Origin: Undaria pinnatifida
Lineage: Eukaryota; Sar; Phaeophyceae; Laminariales; Alariaceae
Length of the DNA stretch: 64,000 bases
Assembly: GCA_012845835.1 (NCBI GenBank)
Contig: JABAKD010000010.1
Location: 16,407,355 to 16,471,354 of the forward strand
Direction of reading: 5' to 3'
Made by a program: the position numbers and the translations under genes. The first letter of the stretch is position 1. Every line of letters begins with the position of its first letter. The notes under the pieces are model-generated. The model saw nothing but the letters and a program-made list of their open reading frames with translations, was not told where the DNA came from and ran no database searches. Shown piece by piece: positions 61,801 through 64,000 of the stretch.

Positions 61801-62768
61801 CAGTTTCCAAACATTGGTATACACACAAAGCGCTCAAACACCTTGACCCCTGTGCTTTCAAGGCTGTAATTTGTCGGATATATATATATATATATAATAT
61901 CACACACAGCTTGCAAAGATGAGTTTCGACAAAATATTCGATCTCACAGCTGGAGTGTATTTATATTTTAATAATACGTATATATTACGCGGTTGTGTCG
62001 AAACTTTTTATTTATTTTCTCGCGTAGGCTTCCTCCCCATTCCGCAACAACTTTCCTCGGCGCTTTGTAAAGCCACAGGCGACGTAACCTTGCCTGTTCT
62101 TGTCCACACCACACGCGCAGCAGCTGTAGACGACTAGACCAATTAAAAATGAAACAAGAAGGAAAAAGATCGGGCTCCGCGTACACCTGTTTATTTCCGT
62201 TCCATCTTCGACCAAAAATTGCGATGTGTGCCCTTCATAGGTTTGTTCACAACAGAAAAATAGCACTCCTGAGCGAAACGCACAGCGAAAAGACCAACAG
62301 TTTTCCTGCGCGCCAAGACAAGCAAATTTCTTACACCAAGGCCAGCCGCCACCAATTTGGAGACCGCGGCTTGACACCTTGACTGGCCGCCCCAACACAC
62401 CAAAGCTAGGAGAGAAAATTATACGCACCGAGGTGCGCATATGTTGACCCCCAGCACTAGCTAGCACCGAGGGGAGTCACCGGCCTACATCATTCATGAG
62501 GACATAAACACCCTGCAGTACCACACAGCTTGCAACGACGAGTGTCCACGAAATCCTCGATCTTACAGCTCACGAGTATTTTTTTCTTTCATAATCAAAA
62601 ACCGTGCACAGACTATACGATCATCATATTGAAGTAGCCCCCCTCGCTCGCCTGATCATCGGAGGCCGAGATAATCCACGGGTACTCGTTGTGGAACTGC
62701 ACCGTGCGGATGTAGTCCAGGTGGCCCAGGAGGGTAAAGAGACAACGCCGCAGCTTGTAGTCCCACAC
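37632..62768 (-). CDS. COPA: Coatomer subunit alpha (alpha-COP), 23 exons, 5' end outside window
   Basis: Largest subunit of the COPI vesicle coat, which carries Golgi-to-ER and intra-Golgi cargo in the cytosol. Twenty-three minus-strand exons sum to 3,537 bp, an exact multiple of three, with compatible phases at every junction and one terminal TAA. In order: WD40 propeller 1 (exons 1-6, motifs such as [13 protein letters not shown] and [12 protein letters not shown]), second propeller (exons 7-12, RVKSGAWD), alpha-solenoid (exons 13-16, GNIEVA, QGNHQVVEM), acidic Asp/Glu/Gly linker (exon 17), and COPI C-terminal domain (exons 18-23, NPFEVDC, PIYRG) ending in a CPYC...CVTC zinc-ribbon-like tail. 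The family is usually about 1,220 residues. Here 1,178 are present and roughly the first 90 are missing, and no exon for them is visible in 62,769-64,000. Introns fill 86% of the span and hold mobile elements and partial exon copies. Confidence 0.96.
38337..38528 (-). CDS. COPA: COPA exon 22 (64 aa)
   Basis: Encodes [20 protein letters not shown] and [31 protein letters not shown] and TAATFARRLLEL are the family equivalents. Acceptor CTACAG, donor GTGCCC (weak), phase 0. Confidence 0.93.
38895..39115 (+). repeat. Repeat family N, copy 1 in COPA intron 21
   Basis: About 220 bp rich in GATC motifs: TCTAGATCATCCACA, CACAGATCCAACCCAGTAAA, ACGGCTCCCACAGGGTAACA TGAGCTAGA. Same order as 63,738-63,975. 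Confidence 0.75.
39231..39302 (-). CDS. COPA: COPA exon 21 (24 aa)
   Basis: Encodes [30 protein letters not shown] is the family motif. Acceptor CTTCAG, donor GTGAGT, phase 0. Smallest exon. Confidence 0.93.
39754..39930 (-). CDS. COPA: COPA exon 20 (59 aa)
   Basis: Encodes [20 protein letters not shown] and the [20 protein letters not shown] helix pair. Acceptor TCTAG, donor GTGGGT, phase 0. Its 5' end is duplicated about 215 bp upstream in the intron. Confidence 0.94.
40080..40160 (-). pseudogene. Partial copy of COPA exon 20 5' end with acceptor
   Basis: CTTGTAAGTGGCCTTCAGGT and CTTTCAGGGAGATGGCGGGG AGGGAGTTCTAGA repeat exon 20 (39,868-39,936) including the acceptor TCTAG. An AACATAAAAA-like tail and a G-rich CGGGAGGGCG motif also recur, so the duplication spans the exon-intron junction. 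Confidence 0.88.
40502..40672 (-). CDS. COPA: COPA exon 19 (57 aa)
   Basis: Encodes [20 protein letters not shown] and [25 protein letters not shown]-terminal domain. Acceptor CAACAG, donor GTGACT, phase 0. Confidence 0.94.
41500..42135. repeat. Degenerate direct repeats in COPA intron 18
   Basis: ATACCACACCCC and CAGAATACAACACCCG-TG-TATTTTT appear at 41,548 and 42,019. Variants with TTATCACCC recur at 41,610, 41,715, 41,882 and 41,950. Unclassified. Confidence 0.6.
42456..42598 (-). CDS. COPA: COPA exon 18 (2 nt + 47 codons)
   Basis: Encodes the start of the C-terminal domain: [20 protein letters not shown], then [16 protein letters not shown]. Acceptor CTCGCAG. The donor is GCGAGT, the second GC donor of the gene. 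Continuity into exon 19 (GAMQLLNRQ) matches the family. Confidence 0.92.
42728..43512. mobile_element. hAT-type non-autonomous element inside COPA intron 17
   Basis: A 785-bp insertion whose ends start TAGGGGCG and, on the other strand, TAGGGGTGCG, each followed by a CCACCCG motif and CCGGGTACCCGG-like palindromes. It is flanked by a perfect 8-bp direct repeat GTGAGAGC (42,720-42,727 and 43,513-43,520). An 8-bp duplication and TAGGG ends are the hAT signature. No transposase is readable, so it must be mobilised in trans or be dead. Confidence 0.85.
43818..44148 (-). CDS. COPA: COPA exon 17, acidic linker (110 codons + 1 nt)
   Basis: Starts [28 protein letters not shown], then an alanine run and a long Asp/Glu/Gly-rich low-complexity linker ([26 protein letters not shown]) as in other alpha-COPs. 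Acceptor CGCAG. Donor GTGAGG after GACG, phase 1. Compositional bias makes linker length variable between species, but the frame joins exon 18 exactly. Confidence 0.9.
44400..44498 (-). CDS. COPA: COPA exon 16 (33 aa)
   Basis: Encodes [20 protein letters not shown] and [23 protein letters not shown] is a family hallmark. Acceptor TGTTAG, donor GTACCT, phase 0. Confidence 0.95.
44640..44735 (-). pseudogene. Partial copy of COPA exon 15 3' end in intron 15
   Basis: GTGGACTCTACCAGCGCCAT CCGCTCCGCCG...GCGTTGTGAAAG repeats exon 15 (45,058-45,120). A donor-like GTGGGG follows on the minus strand. Followed by CTACCCCCTCC triplicated at 44,731-44,765. Confidence 0.87.
45052..45249 (-). CDS. COPA: COPA exon 15 (66 aa)
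   Basis: Encodes [20 protein letters not shown] and [20 protein letters not shown]. Acceptor GCGTAG, donor GTGCGG, phase 0. Three decayed copies of its ends lie in the flanking introns (46.64, 45.42 and 44.64 kb). Confidence 0.96.
45412..45515 (-). pseudogene. Second partial copy of COPA exon 15 5' half
   Basis: GGAGGTAGAAGAACGACAGC and GGCCATCTCGACCACCT match exon 15 (45,185-45,249) with a 6-bp TAGCTG insertion. The acceptor is shifted to TGCAAAG-type sequence. It lies about 265 bp upstream of the true exon. Confidence 0.85.
45520..46500. other. Unidentified degraded sequence in COPA intron 14, coding-like
   Basis: No match to the window's repeats. The plus strand is open for 190 codons (45,902-46,474). 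On the minus strand several frames look more protein-like: [20 protein letters not shown], then [33 protein letters not shown]. Probably a decayed transposon gene on the minus strand. I cannot name it. Confidence 0.35.
46640..46722 (-). pseudogene. Partial copy of COPA exon 15 5' half with intact acceptor
   Basis: The minus strand reads acceptor CAACAG, then [24 protein letters not shown], matching exon 15 start [20 protein letters not shown]. After that it runs into intron-like sequence with no similarity. If included in mRNA it would divert the frame, so it could behave as a poison exon. Lies in intron 14. Confidence 0.85.
46810..46935 (-). CDS. COPA: COPA exon 14 (42 aa)
   Basis: Encodes [20 protein letters not shown] and the [12 protein letters not shown] motif. 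Acceptor TTGCAG, donor GTGCGG, phase 0. Confidence 0.95.
47120..47200 (-). pseudogene. Decayed copy of COPA exon 13 3' half in intron 13
   Basis: The minus strand translates as [25 protein letters not shown], recognisably exon 13 ([20 protein letters not shown]). It sits about 200 bp downstream of the true exon. The donor context is lost. Confidence 0.85.
47317..47466 (-). CDS. COPA: COPA exon 13 (50 aa)
   Basis: Encodes [20 protein letters not shown] and [20 protein letters not shown], start of the alpha-solenoid. Acceptor TTAG, donor GTACGC, phase 0. A copy of its 3' half lies at 47,120-47,200. Confidence 0.96.
48125..48500 (-). repeat. 195-bp tandem array: COPA exon 12 end + donor + 5' intron, two extra units
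   Basis: Units begin near 48,125 and 48,320, and the third is the real exon end at 48,521. Each carries about 50 bp of exon 12 (GTCGACTGTGCGAGTCTTCC on plus), the donor context AACTGACCTC, a CAGG tetranucleotide run and a GATA-like tract. All three units stay open in one minus-strand frame for about 175 codons. The two extra copies are nearly identical to each other, so the array looks young. Confidence 0.9.
48521..48658 (-). CDS. COPA: COPA exon 12 (46 aa)
   Basis: Encodes [20 protein letters not shown] and [20 protein letters not shown]. Acceptor TTATAG, donor GTCAGT. Its last 50 bp plus donor and 5' intron recur twice in tandem at a period of about 195 bp. Confidence 0.95.
49242..49332 (-). 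CDS. COPA: COPA exon 11 (1 nt + 30 codons)
   Basis: Encodes [20 protein letters not shown] and [18 protein letters not shown] is almost invariant in alpha-COP. Acceptor CATAG, donor GTCAGC. Confidence 0.95.
49739..49839 (-). CDS. COPA: COPA exon 10 (33 codons + 2 nt)
   Basis: Encodes [20 protein letters not shown] and [13 protein letters not shown]. Acceptor CTTAG, donor GTGAGT, phase 2 out. The split Leu codon is completed in exon 11. Confidence 0.94.
50330..50385 (-). pseudogene. Partial copy of COPA exon 9 3' part in intron 9
   Basis: AGACCTTGCGTCTCTGTTGC and TCGTACG.TGTCATCCGGTC repeat exon 9 sequence at 50,425-50,465, about 85 bp away, with C-tract spacer between. Confidence 0.8.
50413..50580 (-). 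CDS. COPA: COPA exon 9 (56 aa)
   Basis: Encodes [13 protein letters not shown] and [20 protein letters not shown], second propeller. Acceptor TCCCAG, donor GTGGGT, phase 0. A short copy of its 3' part follows at 50,330-50,385. Confidence 0.93.
50906..51073 (-). CDS. COPA: COPA exon 8 (56 aa)
   Basis: Encodes [17 protein letters not shown] and [23 protein letters not shown] is the conserved stretch in the second propeller. Acceptor GACAG, donor GTATGT, phase 0. Confidence 0.93.
51370..51670 (-). pseudogene. Two decayed copies of COPA exon 7 3' edge in intron 7
   Basis: At 51,376-51,405 and 51,635-51,668 the minus strand reads GAGAGCAAC/GAAAGCAAC followed by a donor-like GTGAGT or GTGAGG, matching the exon 7 end GAGAGCAATGTGCTG and its donor. 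The units are separated by C-rich sequence and repeat at roughly 220-260 bp. Confidence 0.72.
51856..52031 (-). CDS. COPA: COPA exon 7 (58 codons + 2 nt)
   Basis: Begins with two bases completing the codon from exon 6, then [20 protein letters not shown] and [10 protein letters not shown]. Acceptor ATTAG, donor GTCAGT. Two decayed copies of its 3' end lie in the following intron. Confidence 0.92.
52282..52447 (-). CDS. COPA: COPA exon 6 (55 codons + 1 nt)
   Basis: Encodes [20 protein letters not shown], then [20 protein letters not shown], the signature end of the first propeller. Acceptor CAACAG, donor GTGAAC, phase 1 out. Confidence 0.95.
52478..52915 (+). repeat. Minisatellite, about 85-bp unit, COPA intron 5
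   Basis: Five units of GCGTTAGTGCGGTACCCTTT AGTGCGGGGTCCCAGCTTAG TGCGGTCAAAA... ATCACGACCTCGTCC. It begins right next to the exon 6 acceptor flank. Confidence 0.92.
53378..53515 (-). CDS. COPA: COPA exon 5 (46 aa)
   Basis: Encodes [20 protein letters not shown] and [17 protein letters not shown]40 repeat. Acceptor GTGCAG, donor GTGAGG. A partial copy of its middle sits at 53,630-53,690. Confidence 0.95.
53630..53690 (-). pseudogene. Partial copy of COPA exon 5 in intron 4/5 boundary region
   Basis: GTCATCGTGTGCACCTCCCA and CCTCGTTCATG match 53,461-53,505 of exon 5 nearly exactly, then diverge into purine-rich tandem sequence. The surrounding 53,520-53,800 has GGCGGGATGAATAGGGGGG repeated about four times, the same unit that flanks the exon. 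Confidence 0.82.
54256..54318 (-). pseudogene. Decayed copy of COPA exon 4 3' part in intron 4
   Basis: GCTCCGGAGATGAGCGGCAG and GGAAGCTA...AGCCCAGTT match exon 4 (55,527-55,575) with indels, so it is frame-broken. The flanking TTATTTACCC-rich sequence is ordinary intron. Confidence 0.75.
54643..54822. mobile_element. Foldback MITE family K, copy 1
   Basis: Left arm AAACCGACGAACACCATG and CAACCAGCCCACC. The right arm complements it (GTGGGTTGGGGTGGCC, GTGACTTTCGACGGTTTCAA). Spacer about 60 bp. Lies in COPA intron 4. Confidence 0.75.
54826..55000 (+). repeat. Repeat family L, copy 2
   Basis: GTCTGCCAGTGGCGTGAGCG CGCAGCAG to GAAGTCTCAAAGGGATC. Adjacent to foldback MITE K, so K plus L may be one larger element. 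Confidence 0.65.
55516..55671 (-). CDS. COPA: COPA exon 4 (52 aa)
   Basis: Encodes [20 protein letters not shown] and [16 protein letters not shown], the WD40 repeat with the conserved GHDRGVNW motif. Acceptor TAGCAG, donor GTAATG, phase 0. Pieces are repeated at 56,160 (upstream intron) and 54,256 (downstream intron). Confidence 0.95.
55709..55980 (-). mobile_element. MITE family D, full-length copy in COPA intron 3
   Basis: About 272 bp between TATTATAAAACGG and TTTTTTATAATA, the most complete copy, with imperfect roughly 38-bp inverted ends. TA-rich flanks suggest a TA-type target. No coding. Confidence 0.82.
56160..56228 (-). pseudogene. Partial copy of COPA exon 4 5' edge in intron 3
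   Basis: Plus-strand CCCGAACAGGTCGGAGTTGA and the following GAAACCAT...TATACCGAAA match exon 4 and its acceptor flank (55,627-55,690) almost base for base. The exon core is absent. The copy lies about 540 bp upstream of the true exon. Confidence 0.85.
56466..56564 (-). CDS. COPA: COPA exon 3 (33 aa)
   Basis: Encodes [20 protein letters not shown] and [13 protein letters not shown]. Acceptor CTGCAG, donor GTGAGC, phase 0. The 5' edge of this exon has four decayed copies further upstream in intron 2 (56.7-57.5 kb). Confidence 0.94.
56705..57500 (-). pseudogene. Four decayed copies of COPA exon 3 5' edge in intron 2
   Basis: Relative to exon 3, the plus-strand stretch TAGCGACGCTGACACC...AGGTCGTCCTGC recurs at about 56,720, 56,960, 57,265 and 57,435. 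Each copy continues into the same kind of flanking intron (ATGGAACAAGACGA-like). Spacing is 170-300 bp, so this is a degenerate tandem ladder seeded at the exon 3 acceptor. Shorter dispersed fragments between units mention dinucleotide-like ACAGATGACACAG runs. None keeps a usable full exon. Confidence 0.8.
58131..58331. mobile_element. Foldback MITE family K, copy 2
   Basis: Arms TTGAAACCGACGAACGTCAT... CCAACCCACGAAAAA and TTTTTCGTGGGTTGGGTTGG ...GACTTTCGACGGTGTCAA. The right arm has GGGTT triplicated. In COPA intron 2. Confidence 0.8.
59050..59128 (+). other. tRNA-like sequence with intact A and B boxes
   Basis: Box A TGGCGCAACAGG (59,058-59,069) and box B GGTTCGAATCC (59,108-59,118) both match the pol III consensus, 38 bp apart. 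The acceptor and T stems do not pair well (GTACAGA versus CTAGCCA), so it is more likely a decayed tRNA or SINE head than a working tRNA gene. It lies in COPA intron 2, opposite the gene's strand. Confidence 0.5.
59345..59530 (-). repeat. Diverged SINE family C fragment in COPA intron 2
   Basis: CACTTTCCAGCTCAGCTCG...TGCCGTGGTCACAGGTGTC and ACTCGTCGATTTTGCATCG match the family C body and 3' end. The tRNA head is missing and a CT-rich insertion is present. Confidence 0.7.
59650..60100 (+). repeat. C-homopolymer clusters in COPA intron 2
   Basis: C runs of 10-20 at 59,653, 59,757, 59,949 and 60,066 separated by a repeated TTTCCAAAACCGTCA.ATTTAT CCCCTC motif (59,886, 59,999). The COPA pre-mRNA would carry these as G runs. 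Confidence 0.85.
60186..60472 (-). mobile_element. MITE family D in COPA intron 2
   Basis: Nearly identical to 55,709-55,980 over the body (GAGTCGCCGACCTATATCCT). Preceded by a 21-bp direct repeat ATTCGACTTACAAGATTCACT-like pair at 60,150-60,200. Confidence 0.82.
61022..61114 (-). CDS. COPA: COPA exon 2 (31 aa)
   Basis: Encodes [12 protein letters not shown], then [14 protein letters not shown], a WD40 repeat nearly invariant in alpha-COP. Acceptor TTTGCAG, donor GTAAGG, phase 0 at both ends. Confidence 0.94.
61893..61978 (-). repeat. MITE family D fragment
   Basis: ATCACACACAGCTTGCAAAG to CAGCTGGAGTGTATTTATAT, left-end half only. Flanked by a TA dinucleotide run at 61,878-61,895. Confidence 0.75.
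62458..62601 (-). repeat. MITE family D fragment
   Basis: GGGGAGTCACCGGCCTACAT to CTTACAGCTCACGAGTATTT, diverged copy just downstream of COPA exon 1 of the window. Confidence 0.65.
62652..62768 (-). CDS. COPA: COPA exon 1 of window (39 aa)
   Basis: Encodes [20 protein letters not shown] through [11 protein letters not shown], part of the N-terminal WD40 propeller. Acceptor CAG precedes 62,768. The next residues in frame are supplied by exon 2 (TIRIWNW). The donor is GCGAGC rather than GT. Phase 0 at both ends. The preceding exon is not in the window. Confidence 0.92.
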
Positions 62769-63089
62769 CTGTTGCGCATTTCGGGTTTGTGGCACAGGGA
62801 GCGAAAAAACAAAAAACAAAACACAAAAAAACACAGCAATGTTCACAAAAAACGAACCTGGTACATGTATACGATACAATCCCACGCCTTGGTGAGAATC
62901 TTCGGTTCGCAACAAGAGGAAGAAATAAACGATTGCTGCCACAAATGACCTCAAAAAAAAAAAAAACGAACCTGGCATAGTCTCTCGCAAATTTGCAAAT
63001 ACTGTCAAGTCCGTGATATTTAGATGCGGGGCAGTTGGTGGAGTAACTAGGCACAGCCCGGTAGAAACTACGCACAATCAAGTACCTCG

Positions 63090-63560
63090 TAGGCACAACC
63101 AGGCCGTTAAATTAGAACACTCGGGTACAAAATAGGCACGACCAGGTAATAAAATACAACCAGGTACTACTAAATAGGCACACAACCAGGCGCAACAAGC
63201 ACAATCGGGTGCAAAATAGTCCTATCACGGACATAGGCACGATCATGTACCAGAAATGGATACCGGCAAGGTAGGCACTGACAGTAAATAAGCACATTCA
63301 GAGCACAACCAGACAGTTAAGAAGCACAATCGGGTGCAATTTAGTCACAATCAGGTCATAAGCACGATCAGGTACCACTAAATGGACACACACAGGTAGA
63401 GTACATGGGTAAACAAGCACAATCGACGCACAGCCAGAGGGTAAATAAATACAATCGGAGGGAAATAGGCCCAACCAGGTCACAACCTTTTCCTGGAAGA
63501 AAATAGGCCCAATCACAGATAAACATACACGTAGGCACAACCAGTCTAAGGGTGAAAACG
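63090..63560 (+). repeat. Degenerate GCACAAYCAGGT minisatellite
   Basis: Around 20 irregular units of GGCACAACCAGGTA / GCACAATCGGGTGC over 470 bp, in the intron upstream of COPA exon 1 of the window. Confidence 0.8.
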
Positions 63561-63737
63561 ATAACCAATCACGCGCGGGGGCAACGGGAGAGGCGCGTTC
63601 CCAACGATAATAATGTGTACCGTACAACACGCGCATGACGAAAAAACTCCCGAGAATGAGTTCCCGAGCCCCACTTTCTCTAAAATGAGGAGGGCACGCA
63701 CAACGAAAACGTCCGCTTTGGAAATATCAACACCTCG

Positions 63738-63975
63738 TACAGATCACGATCTAGATCATCCACATCATAAACATGATCTACAGCAGATTCTGTATCTACC
63801 GTTTAGAGACGTTGTGCAGGATCTGTACACAAAAGTACAGATCCAACACGAGAAACATCTGCTAAATCATAAGAGATCGTACGGCTCCCACCGGGTAGCA
63901 TGAGCTAGACGGTGCAGATCTCCCCTGAAATATCTACTACTGTAGATCATGAAGTAGGGAAAGATCATCGGCGAT
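63738..63975 (+). repeat. Repeat family N, copy 2
   Basis: TCTAGATCATCCACATC, TACAGATCCAACACGAGAAA, ACGGCTCCCACCGGGTAGCA TGAGCTAGA. Roughly 75% like copy 1. Confidence 0.75.
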
Positions 63976-64000
63976 CTGTCCGACGTCTTTCCATATTTAT

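Noticed and set aside
62769-64000. N-terminal COPA exons
   Set aside because: No stretch encodes the expected first WD40 repeats (for example a GGDDYKIKVW-type motif). The region is minisatellite and intron.

Overview
This window is nuclear DNA from a eukaryote with large, repeat-filled introns. The only host gene I can support is the coatomer alpha subunit (COPA, alpha-COP of the COPI coat). It is read on the minus strand in 23 exons from 62,768 down to 37,632. The exons join in phase into 1,178 codons plus a TAA stop. The first roughly 90 residues lie beyond the right edge. Introns are GT-AG, with two GC-AG exceptions. A CCCTAA (TTAGGG-type) telomere-like run, many C/G homopolymers, and LINE, copia, hAT and TRIM families suggest a non-model protist, perhaps an alga or other stramenopile/haptophyte-type lineage. 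Taxonomy from sequence alone is low confidence.

Layout. 1-37 kb holds no recognisable host gene. It is a bed of nested mobile elements. These include: a retroposon carrying a 352-bp inserted element that itself contains telomeric repeats (5.9-6.6 kb); a degenerate tandem array (7.5-8.5 kb); a small TIR element split by an 890-bp hAT-type element with a perfect 8-bp target duplication (11.2-12.5 kb); a solo LTR split by a 257-bp TIR element (12.6-13.2 kb); and an 84-bp-LTR TRIM family (13.2, 23.5, 26.2 and 33.6 kb) with 4-bp target duplications, two of the four exact over the full element ends and one with a single mismatch. They also include: a LINE cluster with a roughly 700-bp inverted pair and concatenated 3' ends (14.3-21.5 kb); a 2.2-kb LTR retrotransposon relic with 270-bp LTRs and a TRIM nested inside it (25.2-27.4 kb); and a degenerate Ty1/copia relic (30.5-33.1 kb). 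tRNA-derived SINEs, pentanucleotide arrays and small tandem duplications follow.

37.6-64 kb is the COPA locus. Its exons are 72-331 bp and its introns average about 1 kb. The striking feature is that many introns contain one or more decayed partial copies of a neighbouring exon edge, often with the splice donor or acceptor still visible. This suggests that the introns grew by tandem duplication across exon-intron junctions. Introns also host a 785-bp hAT-type element with a perfect 8-bp target duplication, foldback and TIR MITEs, a SINE relic and several minisatellites.

The COPA product would work in the cytosol as the largest subunit of the heptameric COPI coat. It has two WD40 propellers, an alpha-solenoid, an acidic linker and a C-terminal domain that binds epsilon-COP. 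The repeats carry no intact autonomous element: the LINE copies are truncated, and the copia and LTR elements are frameshifted or deleted.
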